Positions 49,029-59,550 of a DNA stretch of 64,000 nucleotides are shown here, piece by piece. Source of the stretch: an uncultured Apibacter sp. (GTDB taxonomy: Bacteria; Bacteroidota; Bacteroidia; Flavobacteriales; Weeksellaceae); the NCBI GenBank assembly GCA_945280365.1, contig CALYQD010000001.1:286306-350305 (forward strand), written 5' to 3'. The position numbers were made by a program, and so were the translations under genes. Below the pieces are notes generated by a model. That model was not told the DNA's origin. It made no database searches and saw only the letters and a program-made list of their open reading frames with translations. Position 1 is the stretch's first letter. Each line of letters starts with the position of its first letter.

Positions 49029-50606
49029 TTATTTTTGATATGCAGGTAATGAACCTCCGGCATTAACATTTTCTCTGTTAGGAACTATGGGATAAACGGT
49101 ATTGCTCAGATAATATCTTAACGCCCGTAATACGCCTGCTTCTGAAGTAAATTTACCTTCTCTGTATTCTTTATAAAAATTTAAAATCTGTGTGGAGGCA
49201 GTTAAAGCATTCTGAGCTCCTTTGGAATGCCCATCTTTGTCCGGATGAGCATGTTTATCAGGATCTTGTGCATCATACCCCTGAAATTGTACAATTTGAT
49301 TATTAGCGTCTCTTTGAACGTGAGAAAGTGAATAGGAATCCTGAACCATATGAAGTATTTTTCCTATGAAGAATAAACCATCATTTCCATCTTTCTTCCC
49401 GCTATAGGAATTTCCGATAGGGCTGTGAAACCATGACAGCTTTTTATTATTTTCAGGGTTAATTCCTTGTTTAAACCATTCTTCTGCCTGGTTAAGAATT
49501 AATTCTTTTACCTGTTGGTTGGTGTAATTTCCTGAAGGGGCCATAGAGTGCCAGTATTGCTTGGCACCATTATGACTTTCATAAGCAAGAGTTCCTTCTT
49601 TATTTAGATTTATCCATGTTTTTAAATAGCAGGTTTCAATGGAAGATTGATTTTCACAAGGTACATCCGGCCAGGCACTTCCTTCATCTAGCCGATAGTC
49701 ATAAATTACCCCGGCTGCTTTTGCTGCCTGTTTGGTAATATTTTCATGGATGGCACCTCCTCCCCGGATTTTAAAGAATTCTACTTGTACTTCTTCCCCA
49801 TTATCTAAAATTACAATTCCATGATCGTCTTCTTTCTTTTCTGCATAAAATAAGTCTTTTGATTTAATTTCAATATTCGGAATATTTTTTAACACTTTTG
49901 CGGTAAAGGTTCTGGTCTGTTTAATTTTATCTTCTATCTCAAATTCAGCAAATGTAAATTCTTTAAACAATAATCTATTATAATGAATAAAATCTATGGC
50001 AAACCTTGTTCCTTCATCTCCGGGTGCATCTCCTCCAATATCATCATACTTATTTCTGAGTAAGTCATCTATATAATGTCCGATTTCTTCAATCATTATC
50101 TGAAACAATAACCAGCTTTTTTCCGGATCATTTTCGGCTTCCAGAATTATTTTTTCATTAATATAAATGGTTTTATTCTTTTCATTATAAAACCCGCCCT
50201 GATAATTTGATAGAGGTATTGCCTTCCACTTTGGTAAGGGAACATTATTTGCCAATAAATCCAACATAAATTTTTTGGCAGCTGTATGTTTTATATCATC
50301 TCCGAAGATAGCCCTGATGCCGGCAATAAAAGGTTTTGAGCTTTCATAATTGAGAATTTTGGATATATCTAGGTAAGGTGTTTGTAATTCCTGAGAATTC
50401 CGTATATATAAGTCTGATTTGATGTTGATAACTCTTTCTCCTTCTCTTATATATTCTTCAGGATCTCCCAGTACAACTCCCTCTTGTTTTCCATTTTCAA
50501 ATATCCTTCCCATAGATCTAGTGATTATATTCTCTTTGGAATACATATTATGATTGCCGTGGGTAATTTTAGTAATATTACCTTTTACATATCGGTCCCT
50601 ACTCAT
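49029..50606 (-). CDS. Putative T6SS cargo effector with EEIGH zincin-like region and zinc-dependent phospholipase C-like C-terminus
   Basis: IMIEEIGHYIDDLLRNKYDDIGGDAPGDEG; GGAIHENITKQAAKAAG and FFIGKILHMVQDSYSLSHVQRD; 2-nt gap to vgrG. Confidence 0.6.
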   Translation of the reverse strand: MSRDRYVKGNITKITHGNHNMYSKENIITRSMGRIFENGKQEGVVLGDPEEYIREGERVINIKSDLYIRNSQELQTPYLDISKILNYESSKPFIAGIRAIFGDDIKHTAAKKFMLDLLANNVPLPKWKAIPLSNYQGGFYNEKNKTIYINEKIILEAENDPEKSWLLFQIMIEEIGHYIDDLLRNKYDDIGGDAPGDEGTRFAIDFIHYNRLLFKEFTFAEFEIEDKIKQTRTFTAKVLKNIPNIEIKSKDLFYAEKKEDDHGIVILDNGEEVQVEFFKIRGGGAIHENITKQAAKAAGVIYDYRLDEGSAWPDVPCENQSSIETCYLKTWINLNKEGTLAYESHNGAKQYWHSMAPSGNYTNQQVKELILNQAEEWFKQGINPENNKKLSWFHSPIGNSYSGKKDGNDGLFFIGKILHMVQDSYSLSHVQRDANNQIVQFQGYDAQDPDKHAHPDKDGHSKGAQNALTASTQILNFYKEYREGKFTSEAGVLRALRYYLSNTVYPIVPNRENVNAGGSLPAYQK

Positions 50607-50608
50607 GG

Positions 50609-52558
50609 CTAAAATAAATTGGATTTTTCTCCACTGTTATTATTAACCCGTATTTCAGCATTTTTGGAAACTTTTTCTTTACCGATGATCTCAAAGTTTT
50701 TCATGCTTACTTCGTTACGGGTTTGTTTGGCTTCGGAAACAAAGTCACCATCAATAAATTCGGAATATTTTCCGGTAACATTCACTGTATAATTGGCTCC
50801 GACAGTAAGTGAATTCATCTGGCCTATTGTAGTAGATTTATCAGAACCTACAAAAGTATGCATGTTTTCTCCGGCCTGTAGAATGATGTCTTTACCTGCC
50901 TTAACGGAAAAATTATTAGGCGCATTCACCTTTATATTTCCTTCTCCGTCCATAAACATTTTGTTACCGCTGGGGTCTTCAATCAGGATAGAACCTTGCC
51001 CTTCCGCATCATTAAAGATAATTTTGGTTCCACTTCTTGTTTGTATCACCTTAATATCATTTCCCTCGGTGTAATAGGCAGCTATCTCACCTCCGTTATA
51101 AGCTGTTCCCAATACTACCGGATATTCCGCATTTCCTCCCTGAAAGGCCACTAGTACGGTTTCTCCTATCTCTGGGTTGATATAAGTTCCCTTATCTGCT
51201 CCTGCATGGGGTTGAATTATCTGTATCCAGGGAGTTTGCTGATTGTATGGCTTTTGCCATACAAACTGTACTCGGATTCTCCCCATCCTAAGCGGATCTT
51301 TGTTGTCCGTTACAGTGGCATGTTGTATATCTGCTTTGGGGTAATCGTTTTCATTATAATCAGCGGGTACTGATAAGTCCTTAGGTATTCCCACAAAGCT
51401 GTTGGTATAGCCTTCTCCATCTGCAAAAGTATGCGAAATGGAAATAATTTTGTACGATTCCACCGGGACCCGTCCAGACTTAAAGGTATTGTGTCCCGGC
51501 ATCCAGGCCATCATTTTAACCACTGTACCTATTTGTAGTTCCGGATTATTGCTTGTGGCTTCCATATACACCAGATTCTGTCTTTTTCTTTTTTCCCTTT
51601 CCACCGACCTTTGAATATCTATTTGGTTGTTTGGGTTCTGTAGGTAATGATTTGTTGGGGAAACATTGTAGGCTTTTTCTGAAGCATTAATGGCAAACTG
51701 CTGAAAAGGGTTTTCTGAGGATTGTACTTGCTGGGAAGCAGAATCTACAGTATAATCTGCGCTTTGCTTAGGATCATAAACGGTAGTGCTGAAGCCCTGG
51801 GGCTGAATTTCCATTTTAAGCTCATAATCAAATACATCTTCCCCTTCCATCAGTTCCACTATTTTAGCTCCCCAGGCTGAAAACCGGAAACGGTCGCCTG
51901 TATAGTGGAAATTTTCCCCGTAACGATGGGATAATCTCTGAAGAAAAGAGAAATCGCTTTCATTCATCTGAACGGTATAAGGTAGTTTATTCTTGTAATT
52001 GGGATTTATGTCAAAACTGATTAAATCTTGGGGATAGCCCTTGTTTACTTCTTTAATGATTTGTTCAAAGGTTTGTTCTTCAAAACTACGGCAGTGAAGC
52101 CCGTTTTCCATAAGTATGGAAGGGGATTTTCCCCTGAGGATAATATGCTTGGAACCGTCTTTAATTCGTGTGGAGATTTGGGTGATAACCCCAATAAATT
52201 GGGAGGCTGTTTTTCCAAACTGTTTGAAAAAGAAAGTGATTCTTTTCCCCAGATGCTGACGGGAATTCTCCAACAGATAGGCTTTTCCTTCTCCAAACTC
52301 ATCTGGATCTGCAGTAAGTTCAAAGGTATGATGTCCGTTAAAGTTTTGTTTGAGCTCCAGCCGAAGGTTGGTTTGAGTGAAATAATCAACTCCCTGAATT
52401 TGAACGCCTATTGAAACCAGAGAACCGTCCCCATACAGGTTGTCTTTCAGACCTCCGTACCGTGCATAAGTGCCGGTTTTGTTTATTTTTTCTATTTCCT
52501 GTTGTGATAATACTTTAAAGGGCTGATTTCCAAAGTTATCTGAATTAGATGAATTCAT
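50609..52558 (-). CDS. vgrG: Type VI secretion tip protein VgrG
   Basis: NEDYPKADIQHATVTDNKDPLRMGRIRVQFVWQ...PWIQIIQPHAGADKGTYINPEIGETVLVAFQGGNAEYPVVLG. Confidence 0.95.
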   Translation of the reverse strand: MNSSNSDNFGNQPFKVLSQQEIEKINKTGTYARYGGLKDNLYGDGSLVSIGVQIQGVDYFTQTNLRLELKQNFNGHHTFELTADPDEFGEGKAYLLENSRQHLGKRITFFFKQFGKTASQFIGVITQISTRIKDGSKHIILRGKSPSILMENGLHCRSFEEQTFEQIIKEVNKGYPQDLISFDINPNYKNKLPYTVQMNESDFSFLQRLSHRYGENFHYTGDRFRFSAWGAKIVELMEGEDVFDYELKMEIQPQGFSTTVYDPKQSADYTVDSASQQVQSSENPFQQFAINASEKAYNVSPTNHYLQNPNNQIDIQRSVEREKRKRQNLVYMEATSNNPELQIGTVVKMMAWMPGHNTFKSGRVPVESYKIISISHTFADGEGYTNSFVGIPKDLSVPADYNENDYPKADIQHATVTDNKDPLRMGRIRVQFVWQKPYNQQTPWIQIIQPHAGADKGTYINPEIGETVLVAFQGGNAEYPVVLGTAYNGGEIAAYYTEGNDIKVIQTRSGTKIIFNDAEGQGSILIEDPSGNKMFMDGEGNIKVNAPNNFSVKAGKDIILQAGENMHTFVGSDKSTTIGQMNSLTVGANYTVNVTGKYSEFIDGDFVSEAKQTRNEVSMKNFEIIGKEKVSKNAEIRVNNNSGEKSNLF

Positions 52559-52734
52559 AAGGTATGAGCGAATATAAGGTTAATATTAGTAATACTATAA
52601 TTTAAATAGATAAAGTAAAAGTACTGATTATTTTTTATATGAAAAATAAATTCAGCTAATTTTTATTAAAGATATAATATTGGTTTTTTAAGTATGTATG
52701 AGATGGATTAATCTGTATTTTTTATTTTAAAGTT

Positions 52735-53640
52735 TTTTGTATTTGTTAAGACAACTCTCTGTTCACAGATTTACCCAACAAGTAAGAAAGATCAAAAGAG
52801 GTTATATATTTGGTAAGACATTCCCCGGTGGTGGAGGTATTTACCCCGTTGTTTACCTTCAGGTCGTATTCCCGGTTTTCAAAATCAAAAACTAAGTTAG
52901 ATTTTGGCTAAATTTTTTAGGAAGATTAAACCCGAAATATTCAAAAATTCGTTTTCTTTTTATAGTTATAAAGATGTTATCTGGACCTTGTGTATAAATT
53001 ACAGGAGGAAGAGAGCTTTTTCTTTTTGGAATTTATTACTTTACGACCGGTTTTTTGAATATTTTACTTCCGTACTTGATACCCTCAATCAGACCCCTTT
53101 CCAGATTTTTTCACTTTCCGTATGAATTGAACCTTGCGAGAAAGGACTATTTTACAAGGTATCTTCTCTTTATGTAACCAAGGTTCGGGCCATTCTCTTT
53201 TTAGAACCTCAACAATTTCTTTAGAAGCTGTGATAATAGGAAAATGGGGATTATGGGTTTTCCTATGGGGGGAGAAATTGCACTTCAAAGATTTGATTCT
53301 CACAAACTGGATTCTCTTTTTTCTTTGAAGCCACTTCTTCTACTTTTTCATACTCAAAGAAAAAGCGCGGAACATTCCGTTAATCCATTTATTAAGGCTA
53401 CTTGTTTTAATCGCCTTTACTGTGAGGTTTATAAAATGAGACTCTTTTCATGTTTTCAGGATGGGGATAGTATCGGTTGGCAAAGCTGCTTTGCGTATGG
53501 GAGAATAAACGAATTATAATTTTAAAAAAAATTGAAAACGATTTAGATGAGCTTTCGTGTATTGAATTACATAGCCTTGACGTAGGATTCTGTTACTTTC
53601 CCGAAACAAAAAATCTCTGTAAAAGAATAAAATACAGATA
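52735..53640 (-). pseudogene. Heavily frameshifted remnant(s)
   Basis: Minus-strand fragments: VFDFENREYDLKVNNGVNTSTTGECLTKYITSFDLSYLLGKSVNRELS*, SSLPPVIYTQGPDNIFITIKRKRIFEYFGFNLPKKFSQ, ITASKEIVEVLKREWPEPWLHKEKIPCKIV, EIFCFGKVTESYVKAM. Confidence 0.4.
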
Positions 53641-53726
53641 TTTCATAAAAATAAAATTTATTTTATTTAACAATAAGCGAAAATAATTATATTTGGAGGA
53701 TAAATATTTGCTTATTTTATAGTACA

Positions 53727-54641
53727 ATGGACAACATTCCTTTATTTTTTACCCCTTCTTCCAATAATTTAAAAGAGCCTGTATTTAAGGCCGATTTTTC
53801 TTCTTTGTATCATAAGTATGAAGTCGTCATAGAAATTGAAAAAGAAAATACCAAGACTAAAATAGAATATAGGGCAGGAGTAAAGCTTGAAAGGAAATCG
53901 CCAAGTTCAAAAAATCCGATACTAAGCATACAAAAGCTAACCAAAGTTCTTATTAATGGAATAGAACCCGACCTTATAACAGAAAAAATATCTGCTCTGG
54001 TAGGAAGTATCTTCCAACCGTTACAAATAGAATTGGGCCCCCAAGGAGAAATTTTGAATATTTCCAACTATGAATCTATCCTGAAAAAATGGGAAGAGGT
54101 AAAGGAAAACCTACAAATGAATTATGCCGGGCAAACGTTGGATAGTTATATAAATAACATCAATCAAACGTTGAAATCCCCGGAACTGGTTTTAAAAAAA
54201 CTAAAAAACGATTGGTTCCTCTCTTTATACTGTGTACCCCTGTATACTGAATATACGAATCCTCCGGAAAAAGAAAAATGGAAATTTCCTTCCTTGTTGA
54301 AAGGAGAGGCAGCAAAAGAATACTCGGTTATTAAGTCTTCTGAAAATTTAAATGATTCAGAAAACTCTATTTTGATTTTTGTACAAGACTTAGATACCCC
54401 GGATACCTTTACCAGTATTTATACTTTGGATAATAAAACCAAGCTCATAAAAAACATAGAAGCAGTTATAACTGAAAAAGAAGGATATTCCATTAGAGCA
54501 GACATACAATGTATAGAAATCCATAAAAAAGAAAAAGAAAATACGCCGATACCCGCAAAAAAGAAAGATTTTGATGAACAAGCTGAATGGCAGAAATACC
54601 AAAGGAAGAAAAAAGGATTTTGGGGACGGTTGTTTGATTGA
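53727..54641 (+). CDS. Hypothetical protein preceding the PAAR-like gene, possible T6SS effector adaptor/chaperone
   Basis: Position ahead of the DUF4280 and LysM effector genes in one apparent operon. Confidence 0.5.
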   Translation: MDNIPLFFTPSSNNLKEPVFKADFSSLYHKYEVVIEIEKENTKTKIEYRAGVKLERKSPSSKNPILSIQKLTKVLINGIEPDLITEKISALVGSIFQPLQIELGPQGEILNISNYESILKKWEEVKENLQMNYAGQTLDSYINNINQTLKSPELVLKKLKNDWFLSLYCVPLYTEYTNPPEKEKWKFPSLLKGEAAKEYSVIKSSENLNDSENSILIFVQDLDTPDTFTSIYTLDNKTKLIKNIEAVITEKEGYSIRADIQCIEIHKKEKENTPIPAKKKDFDEQAEWQKYQRKKKGFWGRLFD

Positions 54642-54714
54642 AAAAAAAAATACCTGTAGGTAGCCATGATCGTTAAAAAAACTAAAAAAGAGATAAAAAT
54701 CTAATAAAAAACCT

Positions 54715-55182
54715 ATGAGTCAGAAATATTTTGTATGCCAGGGGGCTATTTGTAAATGTGATTTTGGAAGTACTCCTGATAAACTTTTAGTGAAAACCCA
54801 AACTTCTGTCTATTTAAATGATGGTGAAGGATTGTACAAACTGGCTGCTACAACCAAAGAATTAGGACAAACCTTTGAAAAAAATACCTTTGGGAGCTGT
54901 TCAAAGAAAAATGGAAATTCTTGTATGGCGAATGTAACCGGGTGGAAGGATTATAAAGATAATCAGAAAATAGTAGAAAATGATTCTTGTCTCTTACTGG
55001 AAGATAGTACGGCAGATTGCCCGTTAGGAGGAAGTGGCTGTATAAAGATTACTTTTCATGGCCAGGTTACCGATGTTCATTCTCTGCATTTTGAAAAATC
55101 AGATGAAACAGTATTACAGCAATTGATGCCTTTAACTAATTTCAATGAAATAATTAACGATACAGAAAATTGGGTAGAATGA
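54715..55182 (+). CDS. PAAR-like (DUF4280) protein
   Basis: MSQKYFVCQGAICKCDFGSTPDKLLVKTQTSVYLNDGE...GSCSKKNGNSCMANVTGWKDYKDN...TADCPLGGSGCIKITFHGQ. Confidence 0.85.
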   Translation: MSQKYFVCQGAICKCDFGSTPDKLLVKTQTSVYLNDGEGLYKLAATTKELGQTFEKNTFGSCSKKNGNSCMANVTGWKDYKDNQKIVENDSCLLLEDSTADCPLGGSGCIKITFHGQVTDVHSLHFEKSDETVLQQLMPLTNFNEIINDTENWVE

Positions 55183-55264
55183 GTAAAGTTGGAATTAAGA
55201 AATAAGGTGTAAAGCGTGAAATTCTTATGTCTTATCCCTTACTAACTAATAAAAAGATAAATCC

Positions 55265-57972
55265 ATGCCTGAATATACTTACATCAGCCATAAAGTAAAA
55301 AAAGGAGAAACCCTTTATGGAATATCAAGACAGTATACTGTAGAAGAACATAAAATACTGCAAGCAAATCCCGAAATAAAAATAACCCCCAAAGGAAAAG
55401 GGAAATATGAAATAGCTAACCTCAAAGAAGGACAGATACTAAGGATTCCCCAGAAAAAAAAGATTGGAAAACGAGGGGTAAAAGCCATAACCGGGAATAC
55501 CACCCCCAAAGCGGGAATAAAAGAAAAGTACCGGGTAACAGAGTGGTATCCCGGAACACCTACAGAAATGAAAAACCCTGCTAATGTAAAATGGGCAGTT
55601 TATTACAAAGAAAAAGGAAAATATATCTTGAAGTTTAAAAAAGAAATCGGAGAATTTACCTTTCATGAACAAGCCATAGGAAAAGACATAAAAATAGTAG
55701 GGTATTTATATTCACCTGAACTAGACAATGACAGTGCCTTATCTGTAAAAGTATCTCCCAATCAAAAACCCTCCCTTACCTCCCTTACCTTGTATGATGT
55801 AAAGAAAGACAAACCCTTGAGCCAGAATGCAAAACTGAAACTAGGACAGATTCTCTATGTAGTAGCCAATACAACGGGAAGCGTGGGAAAGAAAATAGAA
55901 TTCACGTTACTAAAAAAAGAAGAAAAACAAGGGAAAACCGAATATAAAACCGTAACAAACACTACTGAAAAAGTAAGCACTAAAGGGACAGCAACTACTG
56001 CTTTTCCTCTGAATGACTATAAGCTTTTAGTAAACCCCATAAAGAAGCATGAGTATAAAGTTAAGGCCCAACTTGAAGAGGGGAACGCAAAAAAGGATAA
56101 GCCCAAACAACAGCCTAAAAAAGAAGAAAGTATCATTTATAAGGGAACTATTTTTTTTAAAGAAGGATGGAACAAATTCAGGGAGACATACAAGAAAATG
56201 ACCACTTCCGAAGAACCCCAAATTCAGAAAGTAAGCTTATATATTCCCGGAGGAAAGGAAAAAGTATCTTATGGAGAAATCCTGAAATTAAAGATTGAGG
56301 GCAAAAACCTGAAAGGACAGAGCATAGAATATACCGTTTATGAAGATGACTGGCCACTCAAAGACGAATTAGACAGCAGTATAGTCCAGATGAAAGCAGA
56401 TGTTCAGGAACTGGATATACAGCTTACCAAAGAAATGTATAAAAAAGGAGGAACCAGTTGGCTGGAATTGGCAGACGGCAAACATGAAATCTATGTAGAT
56501 GTAAAGCTAAAAGGGGAAATCTTAGCCAAGAGTACCAAAATCATAGAAGTAGATACCTCTACGATTAAAATGGAACCCATACCCGGAAACCGGGCAGTTA
56601 TGACCGGAGAGGATAAGAAGATTGAGAATTGTTTATGTAAACAATATGATTTAATTTGGGGAGCAAAAGTAAGTTGTGAATTTAGGAAAAAAGTAGTGGA
56701 GATTTGTAAGGAATTATGGGGAGAAAGTAGAAAAATAGACATGGCTAATGGACTAATGGCTGTTATGAAAGTAGAAACCTCTGGAACTTTTTCTCCTTCT
56801 AAAATTGAATTAAAACCTACAGGTAAGTATAGACCAAATGGACAACCTAAAAAAGACTATAGAGGTTTAAATAGAGAAGAAATATTATTACTAGATGAAA
56901 ATTTTTCGGGGGCTGTTGGTTTAATTCAATTTACATCAATAGCTATACAAGATTTAAATAAAAAATATTCTATATCATTGACTAAAAGAAAATTAGCATT
57001 AATGACGAATGTGGAACAGCTAGATTATGTAGAGAAATATTTTAGACTTTTTGATAGATATAAGAAAGTAAAATCTCCAGAAGATATTTATTTAATAGTA
57101 TTTGCGCCTATAGGAGTAGGAAAAGATGATGATTATGTGCTTTATGATAAAGATACGACTAAAAAGGAATATGAATGGAATGAAAGTGTTGATAAAAAAG
57201 ATGGGAATAATGATGGAAAAATTCAAAGAAGAGAAATCTTAAATAGGTACTATAATTCTGTTAAAGAAGGTAAAGGTAAAAAAACTACTACTTTTGATTG
57301 TGGAGTAATTCCAATAAAAAAAGAACCTAATAAGGAAAGTTCGAGTAAATGGCATGATCCTGTAGATAATCCAAGGTTAACAAAATATAATTGGGATGGA
57401 AATGTAAAACCTTCTAGCGCAACTTATGGTTGGTGTAGAAGATATGCCAATGGAAATAAAAAATACCATTCAGGAGTTGACTTTTTTGCAATCCCAGGTA
57501 AAGACAAGGTATATTCTTGTTTAAAAGGGAATATACATCAAGTAAGATATTCTGCTAGTGCAGGATGGATAGTACGAGTAAAGATTCAAAATGTCAAAGA
57601 TTTGTTAGAACAGGAAAGAAAAGTAAATTAAAAACACAATATACGGATGAATTAAAAGGGATTGATCTTAAAGAAACAGATAATGTATATTTTATTTATA
57701 TGCACCTTCAAAGTGTATTTTTTACAGAAAAAGATGGGATAAACAAAACAGAGGTTGATGCTGGAACTCCTTTAGGTTATGCGGGAGTGTCTGGCTCTAT
57801 AGCTAATAAAGGACATGCTCCACATTTACACTTAGAAATAGCGACAGTGCTGGATGCGTATAAAAAGGGCGAAGGAGTAAGAACTAATCCTGCAAGATTT
57901 GTTAAATTAAATTCATATAATACAAAAGATCAAGATAATGAAAACAAACCGCACTATCATAAAGGTTCATAA
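55265..57972 (+). CDS. LysM + lytic-transglycosylase-like + M23 peptidase T6SS effector, split by a frameshift (ORFs 55265..57631 and 57565..57972)
   Basis: HKVKKGETLYGISRQYTVEEHKILQANPEIK (LysM); MAVMKVETSGTFSPSKIE...GAVGLIQFTSIAIQDL; YHSGVDFFAIPGKDKVYSCLKGNI ... GHAPHLHLEI (M23) in the other frame. Confidence 0.75.
57469..57523 (+). repeat. Direct repeat, copy A (inside M23 domain)
   Basis: 55 bp identical to 63946..64000. Confidence 0.92.
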
Positions 57973-58876
57973 AATAAAATATTTGATTAGTTTATTTTTA
58001 ACAATAGTATTATTCTACAATTGCAATTCTCAAAAGAATAAATATATAGATACTAAATTTGACTATAAACAAGAATATGATTCAAATAGAGAATATTTTA
58101 AATCAAAAGAATTAGATAGGCTTTTTAATCTTAATAATAAAAAATATTTCATCCCAGATATTTATGGTCTTAATACGGATACTTATTATATTAAACCTAT
58201 TTCAATTAAGGATGATCATGAAAAATCATATATTTTATTATATGATAAAAATGATATATTAAGAGATACTCTTTCTATTTCGAATGAATATAGTTATTCT
58301 ATTAATGTTCGATTAGAAAATAATAAAAAAGGTATTTGCTTGGGGAGATTTAAGGAAGAAAATACTTTTTTTGAGATAGAAAAAATTTATGAAGTATCTA
58401 ACAAAATAAAGTTAAAACCAATATCAATTGAAACAAGGATATTGTACTGTCCAGTGCCTGTTGAATATATTTCAGAGGAGAATGTAGGAATAGAAGATTA
58501 CTTTAAATATGGGAAAAATAATAATATTGCTAAAAAATATATTATTCCTTTTGAGTGGTATGGGGTATATAGTAAAACTATAGAAACCGATATGACTATT
58601 ACAGGAATGGCAAGTATAACGTATAATTTTGCTATTACTAAAGATAAAATACTTTTAAAAATTAATACTTACCATGAGCCTATAAGTTGTGATGGTGAAT
58701 ATTATGCTATAGAGAATAGTAATATATTGGAACTTTATTATAATGAGAATGATGCCTTATGTAAATCAGAAGCTCCCAATTTTATGATAAAAAAACAAAA
58801 TGGGAAATATTATATAAAAGGTTTAGGAGGGGGAGAAACAATTAATGAATGGATAGAAGTAAAAAAAGAAAAATAA
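57938..58876 (+). CDS. Hypothetical lipoprotein, candidate immunity
   Basis: Overlaps effector 3' end; signal/lipobox FYNCNSQ. Confidence 0.55.
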   Translation: MKTNRTIIKVHKIKYLISLFLTIVLFYNCNSQKNKYIDTKFDYKQEYDSNREYFKSKELDRLFNLNNKKYFIPDIYGLNTDTYYIKPISIKDDHEKSYILLYDKNDILRDTLSISNEYSYSINVRLENNKKGICLGRFKEENTFFEIEKIYEVSNKIKLKPISIETRILYCPVPVEYISEENVGIEDYFKYGKNNNIAKKYIIPFEWYGVYSKTIETDMTITGMASITYNFAITKDKILLKINTYHEPISCDGEYYAIENSNILELYYNENDALCKSEAPNFMIKKQNGKYYIKGLGGGETINEWIEVKKEK

Positions 58877-58912
58877 CTAAGGAATATATTTCATATAGAA
58901 ATAATTCATAAA

Positions 58913-59353
58913 ATGAAATTCAGTAAGAAAGCAAAAATTATAACAGGAGTGTTTATCTGTTTATTAACCATATTATCTATAGGTGTCATATACATAATAT
59001 CTCAAATAAATAAATTCGAAATCTCAAAGAATGATGATTATGAAAAAGAAATGTCGAGTATATTCTTTATTTCAGAATATAATGAGTTTGTCCCTGTTGA
59101 GTATAAGGAATGCATACATAGATATTTTATTCAAAATGATTTCCTTTACGGAGAGAAAAGAGATAAATATTTTTTAACTACTATTAAAAGCAGAGCAAAA
59201 GATGTAATTGCTTTTGGTGATCTTTCTAATCAGGATAGTAATGCCAAGCCAGATATAGCTTTTTTATTGGAGGAAAATGATTTTAAAAGTAATTTTATCC
59301 TATTTTTTTGTATTCTTCAAAAAATAATAAAAATTAGGTCTAAAAAATGCTGA
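58913..59353 (+). CDS. Hypothetical membrane-anchored protein
   Basis: Single N-terminal TM; unusual hydrophobic/basic C-terminus suggests possible truncation. Confidence 0.4.
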   Translation: MKFSKKAKIITGVFICLLTILSIGVIYIISQINKFEISKNDDYEKEMSSIFFISEYNEFVPVEYKECIHRYFIQNDFLYGEKRDKYFLTTIKSRAKDVIAFGDLSNQDSNAKPDIAFLLEENDFKSNFILFFCILQKIIKIRSKKC

Positions 59354-59550
59354 ATACATATGTTTAAAAATACTACACTGATTTAGTCTAATATTTAAAT
59401 AATTGTTAGCCCCTGATGATTATGAGGGAGATTTAATTCCATTACTGTATAAGAAAAGCTCATTTCTTTGCCCAAAGTATAGAAGAATCCGGGAGGGATT
59501 TATTAGGAGCATTAGAAGGAGAAGATTTTAAGCATTATACACCAAAAAGG

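Noticed and set aside
52028-52414. Pair of ORFs (52028..52414 +, 52045..52389 -) inside vgrG
   Set aside because: Shadow ORFs of a well supported vgrG reading frame.
53134-53686. Short plus ORFs (53134..53328, 53244..53519, 53477..53686)
   Set aside because: Low-complexity, mutually overlapping, and antisense to frameshifted minus-strand remnants; not convincing genes.
54390-54667. Hydrophobic minus ORFs opposite 53727..54641
   Set aside because: Phe-rich antisense of Lys/Glu-rich coding sequence.
57565-57972. 57565..57972 as an independent gene
   Set aside because: Its first residues are a frame-shifted shadow of the effector; content from KSKLKTQYTDEL on completes the upstream M23 domain, so it is better read as the same gene.
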